From NCBI GenBank assembly GCA_900548975.1, contig URMS01000013.1:20152-84151 (forward strand): DNA of 64,000 nt, in the 5' to 3' direction. The stretch comes from an uncultured Porphyromonadaceae bacterium (GTDB lineage: Bacteria > Bacteroidota > Bacteroidia > Bacteroidales > Muribaculaceae). The first letter of the stretch is position 1, and each line of letters starts with the position of its first letter. Positions 33,561-41,960 of the stretch are shown in pieces. The notes under the pieces were generated by a model. It saw only the letters and a program-made list of their open reading frames with translations, was not told the origin of the DNA and made no database searches. The translations under genes and the position numbers were made by a program.

Positions 33561-35005
33561 TTGAAATGTAATTTTTTCAGTATTATATGGAGTGTTTCCA
33601 GTGTCAGACTGTCCTTAAACTTTATCAGGACACCGAAATATACTGTTGCGCCTGCGAGTATGGAAACAATCAGGCACCAGACAGGATTGTGTATCAGAAG
33701 CATCGCCGACAAAATGGGCAGGACCATCAACAGCGACGAGAAGCAGTAGCGCAGAGGATGCGTATTGGCCCATTTGAACGGGAAGTACTTTGCTCCGGCT
33801 ATTATCTGTGTCATCAGGACGCCGAATTCCGCCACTGTCGTCGACAGTGCGGCGCCGGTGGCGGCATAGCGTGGGATCAGAAGGATGTTCAACAGTACAT
33901 TTATGACTGCACCCACAAAAACGCTAAGCATGACGATGTTTGTTCTGTCCTGGGGGAAGAGTATCTGTATGCCCAGAACATTGCTTATGCCTATCAGAAG
34001 AACGACAGGAGTGCTGAAGCAAAGCACCGGAATGGAACTGAGATAGTCGTTGCCGCAAAAAATGATGACGACATAGGACGACAGTATTGTCAGTCCGACC
34101 ATTACCGGAACAGAGAACGCTATGGTGAGGCGCAGCGATTTCTCAACTACATTTCTAAAAGCACCGGTCTCTCCTTTTTGAAGTAGATGCGAGCATCGCG
34201 GCAGAAGCACGGGGCTTATGGACGTGATAAGCATTACACCGATATATGTTATTTTGGTGCCCGCGGTATAAAAACCGACAGCGGTGTCGTCGGACAGGAA
34301 TCCCAGCATGACAGGATTTAGCTGGCCGTAAAAGTTTATGATAAGTCCTATTACGAACATCTGCAGTGCAGGCTTTACATGGCGCAGCAGTTTCAGTTTT
34401 CTGAAATTAACCGACTTTATGTTGACGATAGTCCTGAGATGTATGAAATTGATGAGGTTGTTGCCTACGGTAGAACCCACAAGCACAAGACCATATGCGA
34501 TAAGGTCGGAGGACTTTCTTACAAAAACGAATAAGAAGACCGTCGAGAGCACACGGACGGCTATCGCACGTATAGTGATGTATTTAAAGTCTTCGATGCC
34601 TTTATAAAACCATTCTACTCCGATGGCTGTGAAAAGAATCGACAGGCTCAGAACATAGAAAAGCACGGCGTTTCCATGGATTTCGGGCACATAGCTCGCT
34701 ATGAGAAATACCGCGACATAGCCCAGCAGACACATGAGCGCGTTGAGCGATATTATTTCAAAAACAATATGGTCGCGAAGAATCCTGTCATCTCGGTTCT
34801 TTGCAATTTCTTTGATTGCATAGGTAGGGATGCCCAGAGTCGTCAGGAATGTTATGATGTTGATGATGGAGTACTGGAAATTTATTATACCTATACCTTC
34901 CGGCATCAATATTCGCGACACATACGGGAACGTGATTATGGGGAACAAAATACTTGTTACAGTATTTATTCCGTTCAGAACAATGTTCCCCTTGATAGAT
35001 GCCAT
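33557..35005 (-). CDS. Polysaccharide flippase (Wzx-like)
   Basis: The 482-residue protein is a polytopic membrane protein of the MOP/MATE-type oligosaccharide flippase family: an opening IVLNGINTVTSILFPIITFP, YVSRILMPEGIGIINF, and about 12-14 hydrophobic helices. It would move lipid-linked glycan units across the inner membrane. I chose ATG 35005 (MASIKGN) rather than a TTG at 35023 because homologues start with a short charged segment before the first helix. It is the first gene of the cassette; no polymerase or initiating transferase is within it. Confidence 0.85.
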   Translation of the reverse strand: MASIKGNIVLNGINTVTSILFPIITFPYVSRILMPEGIGIINFQYSIINIITFLTTLGIPTYAIKEIAKNRDDRILRDHIVFEIISLNALMCLLGYVAVFLIASYVPEIHGNAVLFYVLSLSILFTAIGVEWFYKGIEDFKYITIRAIAVRVLSTVFLFVFVRKSSDLIAYGLVLVGSTVGNNLINFIHLRTIVNIKSVNFRKLKLLRHVKPALQMFVIGLIINFYGQLNPVMLGFLSDDTAVGFYTAGTKITYIGVMLITSISPVLLPRCSHLLQKGETGAFRNVVEKSLRLTIAFSVPVMVGLTILSSYVVIIFCGNDYLSSIPVLCFSTPVVLLIGISNVLGIQILFPQDRTNIVMLSVFVGAVINVLLNILLIPRYAATGAALSTTVAEFGVLMTQIIAGAKYFPFKWANTHPLRYCFSSLLMVLPILSAMLLIHNPVWCLIVSILAGATVYFGVLIKFKDSLTLETLHIILKKLHFK

Positions 35006-35568
35006 ATTGGGTCGAATAAACAATTACCATTATATTAACGTCATTTTCCTAAATAAATTATACAGGGGTCGGATATTCTATAGGCGTGTATAATGGCGAT
35101 GTCGATTCTGGACGGTATGTTTGTTCGTGATGCGGAAGAGGTGCGTAAATTATGTTTCTCAGCATATTCGATTGCATTCTTAGGAAAAATAACTAATTTT
35201 GCATTGACCTAAACGCCGTGAGACTCCGCAAGGAGCCGGAGCGAGGGTGGTCATTACATAATGAAAGCGTTTACTGCGCTTGATTCTTGGCTGCTAAGAA
35301 CTTCGCAACCTCTTTAGAAATAGTCGAGAATGAAGCAACGGTAGATGTCTTCGGGTATGATTTCGTACCCCTTAAGAGGATTATGCCATATTGGTGTGTT
35401 CCCTTTTGGTGTATAATATATCATACGGCGTAGGCTCTGCGTTGCTCGTTCCACTATTTCGGGCAATGCGAAGGCCTTTAGCAGCGGGACGAGTAACAGT
35501 ACGGATCCTGCGCTTTTTTGTTAAACCAATGATTGGCTAACTGGGATTCATGAGCCGTTTAGCAATCT
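35006..35568. other. Gap between the flippase and the chaperone island
   Basis: This 563-base stretch contains no gene I can support. It has a promoter-like pair (35172-35201), and a plus-strand frame at 35093-35212 that would encode 39 residues starting MAMSILDGMFVRDAEEVRKL. On the minus strand a frame is open from 35520 to its stop at 35314 (it includes IWHNPLKGYEIIPEDIYRCF), but no ATG lies before position 35424. Another minus frame over 35049-35210 lacks a start codon. These look like decayed coding DNA, as expected at an insertion border. Confidence 0.45.
35172..35201 (+). promoter_or_regulatory. Possible promoter of the chaperone-kinase operon
   Basis: TTG at 35172-35174 and TAATTTTG at 35194-35201 are 19 bases apart. 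It is the best-fitting promoter upstream of the operon, but lies about 370 bases before its first start codon, leaving a long leader. Confidence 0.35.
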
Positions 35569-37287
35569 GTGCCAATTCACATTATATCACAAAACCCATA
35601 CCGCATACTGGGCGTTCTTTCCAACTCCCCATTGAAAGAGAGAGTCGGAAACCTAAATCGCTTGGTCGCATTTGCAAAGGTCGGAAAGGAAGTTGTCTTT
35701 CCTAATGACTTTGCTACTATTTTGGCCGAAAAACCAGTTAGAACGCCTGATAGTATTACTGCGGCCAACACCGCTATAACCCTTGACAAAGACCAACTAA
35801 AATATGCGCTCTTTTGGTTTATTAGCGGTTCGCCGATAGATAATATTGCGTTGAAGCATCTGCAGGCAGGGAACCGAGAGAAAGCAGAAGAGATCTTCCA
35901 AAAGAAAGAGACATATTCCTCTTTAATCAATTCCGGTGTATTAGCCTTTATAGATGGTAATATCGCCGCTGGCTTTAATAACATCTCTAAAGTAGTCCAC
36001 AATTCTGCCTGTCGTGCAGATTTGCTTCAAGCATTAGGCATCGCCAATCTTCAACTGTCGGAAGATGATCTTGCCGGTCTTGTAATTACGGAACTACTTA
36101 AAGAGATACCTGCAAGCAAACTTTTATCGGCTTGTATCAATGCTACTGATCGTGCCATTGTTAGCAAAAGTGCGCTTGATGAACCTATCTCGGCTATTAA
36201 TTCTGCAATAGCCGTTGCCAAAAACGCTGACACGAAAAATCCTGAAGCCAGCATTGCCGCCGGTACAAAGTTGATGAACTCAACTAAAGGACCGCTTAAA
36301 GCTGTTAAGGATATTGCAGGTGCATCCAGTCCACAATATCAGATAGTCGCTGACAACGTTGCAAAACAAGTCTTGCAATGTGGCATCAACTACTATAATA
36401 ATGCTCCTGACTCGGACGTGGAGAGCCCTCGCAAGGCTATGGTGCTTCAATCCTATGCTTTGTCAATTGCCGTAGGTCAACTCACCAAAGATAGGTGTAA
36501 AGAGAACTACGATATCTTGAAAAAGGCTGTGGACAATATGCCTCCCGCCGAAGTTGCTATTGAGGTTCGCAAGATTAAGGAAGAACTGAGAAAATTCTGC
36601 CAGTTACCAGACAAAATTTCTCATTCCGTCACTTTGCTCAACAACACAAAGCCGTTGTTGCTGACTATCAAGTCAAGACTTGGTGCGACCAACTCTTTCT
36701 ACCTTTCGCTCTCAACGCAGGTTGTTGGCAATGCTTTGCACAACATCATCGAAGAAGTCAATCAGGCACATAATTATTTCATGACAGTTATCAAGGCCGT
36801 TAAGGAGTCTGGAATTGATCCAAGTCTCCTTAACTACATCGGTGATGACCATTCTCCTGCCAAGATTATTGACAATAAGGTTAAACCCGTAATGCGCGAA
36901 GCATGGAAATCCACCGTGCTCATGGACTCTTTTGATATAGAATCCGATTTCAAAACAAATCGGTATAATCCCAATCGTCAATCTCTTAAAGAGATGTGTG
37001 AGTCTCTTAAAATTTCTACTTGCGTTTCCACACCTCGTCCTTCTGCGGCAAGAGTTTCAACGCCGCGCACTATAACTTCAACGACTACAACAAGACCGAC
37101 AACCTCTCGTCCCACCACAACTTCTGCAACCCAAGAGAAGAACAGCGGTTGGCCCGCTTTTTGGATTGCGACTTTAATATGTGCAGTTATCGGTGCGATC
37201 GCTAATGGTAGTGAAGGCTTCTTCTGCGGTGGCGTCCTGGGCGCAATGATAGTAGGCAATATAGCTCGAACTATATTTAGAGAATAA
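35569..37287 (+). CDS. J-like co-chaperone with helical repeats and C-terminal membrane hairpin
   Basis: The 572-residue protein uses a GTG start; a stop codon lies three codons upstream, so no earlier start exists. Residues of about 6-50 (ISQNPYRILGVLSNSPLKER) resemble the start of J domains (NPYxxLGV), and the DKDQLKYALFWFISG segment resembles J-like proteins that lead into helical repeats. The HPD tripeptide needed to stimulate a normal Hsp70 is not present. Residues of about 100-480 are helical, possibly TPR-like. A Ser/Thr/Pro-rich linker (about 482-524) precedes two hydrophobic segments (about 528-547 and 551-566) that can anchor the protein. It is the first gene of the seven-gene operon, 11 bases before the GrpE-like gene. 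Confidence 0.65.
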   Translation: MPIHIISQNPYRILGVLSNSPLKERVGNLNRLVAFAKVGKEVVFPNDFATILAEKPVRTPDSITAANTAITLDKDQLKYALFWFISGSPIDNIALKHLQAGNREKAEEIFQKKETYSSLINSGVLAFIDGNIAAGFNNISKVVHNSACRADLLQALGIANLQLSEDDLAGLVITELLKEIPASKLLSACINATDRAIVSKSALDEPISAINSAIAVAKNADTKNPEASIAAGTKLMNSTKGPLKAVKDIAGASSPQYQIVADNVAKQVLQCGINYYNNAPDSDVESPRKAMVLQSYALSIAVGQLTKDRCKENYDILKKAVDNMPPAEVAIEVRKIKEELRKFCQLPDKISHSVTLLNNTKPLLLTIKSRLGATNSFYLSLSTQVVGNALHNIIEEVNQAHNYFMTVIKAVKESGIDPSLLNYIGDDHSPAKIIDNKVKPVMREAWKSTVLMDSFDIESDFKTNRYNPNRQSLKEMCESLKISTCVSTPRPSAARVSTPRTITSTTTTRPTTSRPTTTSATQEKNSGWPAFWIATLICAVIGAIANGSEGFFCGGVLGAMIVGNIARTIFRE

Positions 37288-37298
37288 TACAACGCAAT

Positions 37299-38192
37299 AT
37301 GAAAAAAGCAATTCTTTCAATCAGCGTGGCTACACTGGCACAAATGTCATTCGCCGCTACAGCAAACGACTCCCTGCGCACTTGCTTTAATATAATTCAA
37401 GCAACCGATGCGACAGTGCAAACCCTTCAGCGCGAAAATGACGCTCTTAAATCAGAAATTAATTCTCTGAACTCCACAATTTCAGCGCAATCAAATGAGA
37501 TGGACTCCCTGAAATCGGTCTTAGTGGAAACCAACAATAACGTAGCCTCCCTTGCTGATAGTCTCAACATAAACATATCCTCTACAAGAGAGCAAATTCA
37601 GACAAAATCGGACACTTTTAACGAAATTATTGCGAAAAAATCCCAAACCGGTTTGTGGATTTTTATAGTTCTCGCACTTGTCGTTGCTACCATCTCTTTC
37701 TTCTTCGGCAGACTGCTCGCCAAGCGCGGCAATGAAGTTGCCTCCCTCTCGGCTAAAGCAGACAAGCTCAACGAGGAAATTGTAAATCGCCTCTCATCCG
37801 AAATGTCTGAGATGCAAACTCTCTCTAAGCAGCTTGGCTCTATCTCTACTGCCACCGGCGGAGGTACCGAACAAAAACTTATAACCACCCTTGCAGATAG
37901 AATTACATTTATGGAGATGACTCTCTATAAAATGGATAGCTCTGTTCGCGGTCATAAGCAACTCTCAAAGTCAATCAAGCAAATGAAAGATAATCTTCTT
38001 GCTAATGGCTACGAACTTGTTGATATGCTTGGAACGGATTATCACGATGGCATGAAAGTAACTGCCAACTTTGTAGAGGACGAAAATCTCCCAGAGGGCA
38101 AGCAGATTATCACAGGCATCATCAAGCCTCAGATTAACTATCAAGGCAAAATGATACAGTCTGCGCAAATCACAGTAAGTCAAAACTTATAA
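37299..38192 (+). CDS. Membrane-anchored GrpE-like nucleotide-exchange protein
   Basis: The 297-residue protein has a signal-like N-terminus (MKKAILSISVATLAQMSFAA), a coiled coil (about 35-110), one transmembrane helix (about 118-138) and a second coiled coil. The last 90 residues follow the GrpE plan: a helix (MEMTLYKMDSSVRGHKQ, KQMKDNLLANGYELVDMLG), an HxxM in place of the HEAV segment (YHDGMKV), then EDENLPEGKQIITGIIKP and the closing QSAQITVSQNL, parallel to GrpE PEGTVxxVxxxGYxxxxRxxRPAxVxVS. GrpE releases ADP from Hsp70. The Hsp70 gene begins 13 bases later. Its location in the membrane is unusual for GrpE. The assignment is by pattern and needs a profile or structure check. Confidence 0.65.
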   Translation: MKKAILSISVATLAQMSFAATANDSLRTCFNIIQATDATVQTLQRENDALKSEINSLNSTISAQSNEMDSLKSVLVETNNNVASLADSLNINISSTREQIQTKSDTFNEIIAKKSQTGLWIFIVLALVVATISFFFGRLLAKRGNEVASLSAKADKLNEEIVNRLSSEMSEMQTLSKQLGSISTATGGGTEQKLITTLADRITFMEMTLYKMDSSVRGHKQLSKSIKQMKDNLLANGYELVDMLGTDYHDGMKVTANFVEDENLPEGKQIITGIIKPQINYQGKMIQSAQITVSQNL

Positions 38193-38205
38193 TCTCCCTA
38201 TATCA

Positions 38206-40713
38206 ATGGCTCAATCAAAAATGAAATTCGGAATTGACTTGGGCACAACCAATTCCGCTATATGCAAGATGGAAGGTGGCGAGCCTGTCATTAAAAAGAC
38301 CGACACGCTAATGGATACCCTGCCATCAAGCGTATCTTTCACAAAAAGAAAAGTCCTAAAAGTTGGTGTAAGCGCATACAATGACCTGCGACAAGATAGG
38401 TCACGAGCGACCAAGAAATGGGTTAAATTTGATGAAAACGTATTCATCGAGTTCAAACGCGACATGGGAACTGACAAAACAAGTTTCAGCTCTAATATGG
38501 ATGCCTTATACTCGCCTGAACAACTTTCAGCTGAAGTCCTCAAAACTCTTAAATCTTTCATCGGTGATGAAAATGTCTCAGCGGTAGTTATCACGATACC
38601 TGCTAAGTTCAAAGCCGACCAGATAGCAGCAACTAAACGTGCTGCCCAACTCGCGGGTATCGAACACTGTGAACTTCTCCAAGAGCCTATTGCAGCATCT
38701 ATGGCTTATGGTCTCAGTTCCGCAAACAAGAACGGACAATGGCTCGTGTTTGACTTTGGTGGGGGCACATTTGATGCCGCCATTATCAAAGTCGAGGATG
38801 GCATCATGCAGGTTAAGGATACTGAGGGCGACAACTATCTCGGCGGTAAAAACCTTGACTACGCTGTTGTTGACAACATCATTATTCCTTATCTTCAGGA
38901 GAATTTCGTCATTGACGAAATCCTGGCGAATGATGCGACCCGCGACATTCTTCGTGATGCCATGAAGTTCTATGCAGAGCAAGCAAAGAACCAACTCTCG
39001 TTCAAGGCACAGGCAGACATCACTTCGCAACTCGACGAGTTCGGCGAAGATGATGAGGGTAACGAAATCGAGCTTGACCTCGTTGTTACCCAGGAACAAC
39101 TGAAACCGGTTTTTGCCAAGGTATTCCAAAAAGCCATCGACATCACCAAAGACCTGCTTAAACGCAACGGTCTATCTGGTGCGGATCTCGACAAGCTTAT
39201 TCTTGTCGGTGGTCCTACTTATTCGCCTGTTCTTCGTGAAATGCTTCGCGAGCAGGTTACGCCCAATGTCGATACCGACATCGATCCCATGACCGCCGTT
39301 GCAAAGGGCGCTGCCTTGTTTGCTTCAGGCATAGACAGTGATGTCAAAGAAGAAATCGCAGTTGGTACAGTAGCCCTCAATCTTTCATATGAAGCTAACT
39401 CTGTTCAGCCAATGGAGTACGTTACCGTTCAATTAGACAAGAATGAGTGCACAGGCAGCATTCCCGAAAAACTTTTCGTTGAACTTGTGCGTAGCGATAA
39501 CGGTTGGTCAAGTGGTAAGGTTGAAATCAACGACATAGGCGATGTTATTGAGTGTCAACTCCTGGAGGGCAAAAACAATGCCTTTGCCATCACCGCCTAC
39601 GATGATAAAGGCACCGTTATTCCTTGCTTTCCCAGGGAAATCAACATCATGCAGGGTATTGTTGTCGGCAATGCTGTCTTACCGTACAACATCTCAATAG
39701 AGGTACATGACTCAGGTCTTGACAAGAATGTTGTCAAGTGTGTAAAAGGGCTTGAAAAGAACCAACAAATCCCTGCAACCGGTGCCCTCAATGGGCTCAA
39801 AACTCGCAATCAACTCCGTCCTGGTATGGAAGAAGATATTATCATTATTCCGATATATCAGAGCGAGCACAATACAGAGGGCACATCCGCCGTTTATAAC
39901 GACCATGTTTTTGACGTTGTCATTACGGGCGATGAAGTTGGACAACTTATCCCTGTCGGAAGTGATGTTGACATCACTATCAAGGTTGACAGATCGCAGA
40001 TGCTCAAACTTGAAGCCTTCTTCCCCGTAAGCGGTGAAACCGTTGAGAAAGAAGTCGAGATTGCTGCTCGTTCGGTGATTTCAGTTTTTGAACTGGAGAA
40101 ACTTAAGGACGCTGCGAACAACAAACTTCGCGCTCTTAAATCATCTTCATCTATTAATGCAGATGAAATCTCAGAAATCGACAAGTTGATTTCTGACAGC
40201 AACAGTCGCTTCGATGGAGAAAAGAGTTCGGAAGACGGTCGTATGCACCTTCAGGCAGACCTGCGTCGCGCTTTCCTCAAAATGGAGGAGGTAGAGCAAG
40301 GTCACGAGTGGGAAAAACTCGAATCTGAAATCCGCGAGGAATTTGATCGCCTCGAAAAAGCGAACAATGACCTCGGCAACAAGTACGACAAACAAGTCGC
40401 TGCCGTGCGTAGCCAAGTTGATATGGCTATCCGCTCCAAAGACGTTCGTCAGGGTCGCGCAGTTCTCGATGATATTAACAGTCTTTTCGTGGCCGTTACT
40501 CTCATATATCAACTCATGGGATTCATTGACTACCATTTGAAGAATTTCAATTCTATCCAATGGAAAGACGCGAACCGCGCCCGTCAGCTTCTTCAGCAGG
40601 GCAAGGAGATCGCAGCGACCAACCCGTCGGAGAGCACTCTGCATCCCATTGTGCGTTCAGTTATTGACCTTATGATTGAACCATCGGTAGATGGCCCCGG
40701 TCTTGGCTCCTAA
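38206..40713 (+). CDS. Hsp70/DnaK-family chaperone with long C-terminal coiled region
   Basis: The 835-residue protein has all Hsp70 ATPase motifs: GIDLGTTNS (9-17), VFDFGGGTFD (about 181-190) and the adenosine motif LILVGGPTYSPVLREML (from about 331). The substrate-binding part is divergent. The region after about residue 600 is a long charged helical extension (LEKLKDAANNKLRALKSSS, EWEKLESEIREEFDRLEKAN), making it roughly 200 residues longer than typical DnaK, and its end (VDGPGLGS) is unlike normal DnaK tails. It is therefore a specialised Hsp70, not the housekeeping copy. It lies between GrpE-like and small membrane genes in the operon, with spacers of 13 and 5 bases. Confidence 0.92.
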   Translation: MAQSKMKFGIDLGTTNSAICKMEGGEPVIKKTDTLMDTLPSSVSFTKRKVLKVGVSAYNDLRQDRSRATKKWVKFDENVFIEFKRDMGTDKTSFSSNMDALYSPEQLSAEVLKTLKSFIGDENVSAVVITIPAKFKADQIAATKRAAQLAGIEHCELLQEPIAASMAYGLSSANKNGQWLVFDFGGGTFDAAIIKVEDGIMQVKDTEGDNYLGGKNLDYAVVDNIIIPYLQENFVIDEILANDATRDILRDAMKFYAEQAKNQLSFKAQADITSQLDEFGEDDEGNEIELDLVVTQEQLKPVFAKVFQKAIDITKDLLKRNGLSGADLDKLILVGGPTYSPVLREMLREQVTPNVDTDIDPMTAVAKGAALFASGIDSDVKEEIAVGTVALNLSYEANSVQPMEYVTVQLDKNECTGSIPEKLFVELVRSDNGWSSGKVEINDIGDVIECQLLEGKNNAFAITAYDDKGTVIPCFPREINIMQGIVVGNAVLPYNISIEVHDSGLDKNVVKCVKGLEKNQQIPATGALNGLKTRNQLRPGMEEDIIIIPIYQSEHNTEGTSAVYNDHVFDVVITGDEVGQLIPVGSDVDITIKVDRSQMLKLEAFFPVSGETVEKEVEIAARSVISVFELEKLKDAANNKLRALKSSSSINADEISEIDKLISDSNSRFDGEKSSEDGRMHLQADLRRAFLKMEEVEQGHEWEKLESEIREEFDRLEKANNDLGNKYDKQVAAVRSQVDMAIRSKDVRQGRAVLDDINSLFVAVTLIYQLMGFIDYHLKNFNSIQWKDANRARQLLQQGKEIAATNPSESTLHPIVRSVIDLMIEPSVDGPGLGS

Positions 40714-40718
40714 TCGTT

Positions 40719-40985
40719 ATGAATATTAGCAAGATAAAGGTAAACGCTAACAATTTGCTCCACTCCCAGTTGTTTTGGATACAAGTATGTGCCGTAGGAA
40801 TATGGCTCCTTGTTATCCAAAACTTTTTCGTGGGCGAGGACACCACACAACGCGTCTATGTAGTCGGTGGCAACATAGACGCTGAAGTCTCCGGTTACGT
40901 AGATGCTAACGTCAGCGGATCAGTTGATGTTGACAATACTGTATCTGTCGAAGTAGAAAACACTGTTAGAACCTGGAACTGGTAA
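40719..40985 (+). CDS. Small membrane protein with repeated V-x-G-x-V-D strands
   Basis: The 88-residue product has one transmembrane helix (about 13-38, LFWIQVCAVGIWLLVIQNFF). It is followed by a short beta-type repeat in which NIDAEVSGYVDANVSGSVDV alternates Val/Gly/Asp with a period of about eight residues, ending NTVSVEVENTVRTWNW. I do not recognise a family. The helix near the N-terminus suggests a tail exposed on one side of the membrane. It lies 5 bases after the Hsp70 gene and 3 bases before the next, so it is firmly part of the operon. Confidence 0.7.
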   Translation: MNISKIKVNANNLLHSQLFWIQVCAVGIWLLVIQNFFVGEDTTQRVYVVGGNIDAEVSGYVDANVSGSVDVDNTVSVEVENTVRTWNW

Positions 40986-40988
40986 AGA

Positions 40989-41945
40989 ATGAATCTTGTC
41001 GAACAACAATCTAAAAACCTAATGGATGCCATTGCAAAGAATGAAGCTCCATTTAGATTTGTACCAACGGAAATAGGCGAACTTAAGTTTTGTTATACTA
41101 ACAATACCAAGTCTGAGCCATATACCAATCAAGAAAAGAACAAAAAGTTCTTTATTTGGATTGGGTCATGTGTTGCCATTACAGCAGCTTGTTGGCTTAT
41201 ATTCAACAATTCACCTATATTTGATACAATAGTTTCTATAATCGCTCTTATTGTCATTTTCAAGACAATCAATAATATTACCAATTTCAAGGGTAAAGAC
41301 TATTTTGTGGGCGATTCAGGCTTCGCCGTTGTTGAATTTGAGAAAAATCGTGATAACATTGTCTCCAAATCAATTCATAGATATGAAGATTTCTCTGAAT
41401 TGATTACCGGTGAAACTATCAAGAAACAAAACGGTGCTTACGTCGGCACGGACTATTTTTTCGGGTTCTTCTCAAAGCCTATCTCTATCGAGAACGGCTC
41501 ATCGAGGGTTAAACTTATCCTTGATGAAGGTGGCACTCATAATCAAGAGAAACCGAAAGATACTCAATTCAATGAGCATTACACATTTTGGAAGCAAATT
41601 GAGGACATATGGACTAAGCGAAAACTTTCTGAACTACTTGCCCAAAATGGCTTATCAGAAGTGACTTTTTCGCTACTCCATAGCTCAAAAAATGAAGACA
41701 AATGGTTTGCCACTCCTTACGTAACTATTTCAAGCGATGCAATCATTGTAGGCGGCCGTGAATATAATCGCGAAACTCTTAAAAACCTATGGTTTGAAAA
41801 TGGCAATCTTGTTATCGAACATATGTACCACTCGAAGAAACTTTTTGGATTGGTTGAAAAAGGAGATATTGAACGTATCCCCTTAACTAACATCGGTAAC
41901 AAAAAGTTATTTATGCTGTATCTCCAAACTGTTATTAAATTTTAA
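40989..41945 (+). CDS. Uncharacterised two-helix membrane protein
   Basis: The 318-residue protein has two adjacent membrane helices (about 53-95; FIWIGSCVAITAACWLIF and IFDTIVSIIALIVIF). They are followed by a soluble domain with strands such as KDYFVGDSGFAVVEFEK, a KSIHRYEDFSELITG segment and GTDYFFGFFS, which may be a PH-like fold. The C-terminal third (ATPYVTISSDAIIVGGREYN, IERIPLTNIGNKKLFMLYL) looks like a second, similar beta domain. No motif gives a function. Position in the operon suggests a membrane scaffold for the chaperone/AAA components; this is inference. Confidence 0.65.
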   Translation: MNLVEQQSKNLMDAIAKNEAPFRFVPTEIGELKFCYTNNTKSEPYTNQEKNKKFFIWIGSCVAITAACWLIFNNSPIFDTIVSIIALIVIFKTINNITNFKGKDYFVGDSGFAVVEFEKNRDNIVSKSIHRYEDFSELITGETIKKQNGAYVGTDYFFGFFSKPISIENGSSRVKLILDEGGTHNQEKPKDTQFNEHYTFWKQIEDIWTKRKLSELLAQNGLSEVTFSLLHSSKNEDKWFATPYVTISSDAIIVGGREYNRETLKNLWFENGNLVIEHMYHSKKLFGLVEKGDIERIPLTNIGNKKLFMLYLQTVIKF

Positions 41946-41960
41946 TTCGTCTTAAACTTT

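Noticed and set aside
33557..35023. Flippase start at TTG 35023
   Set aside because: An ATG at 35005 gives the usual short start before the first helix.
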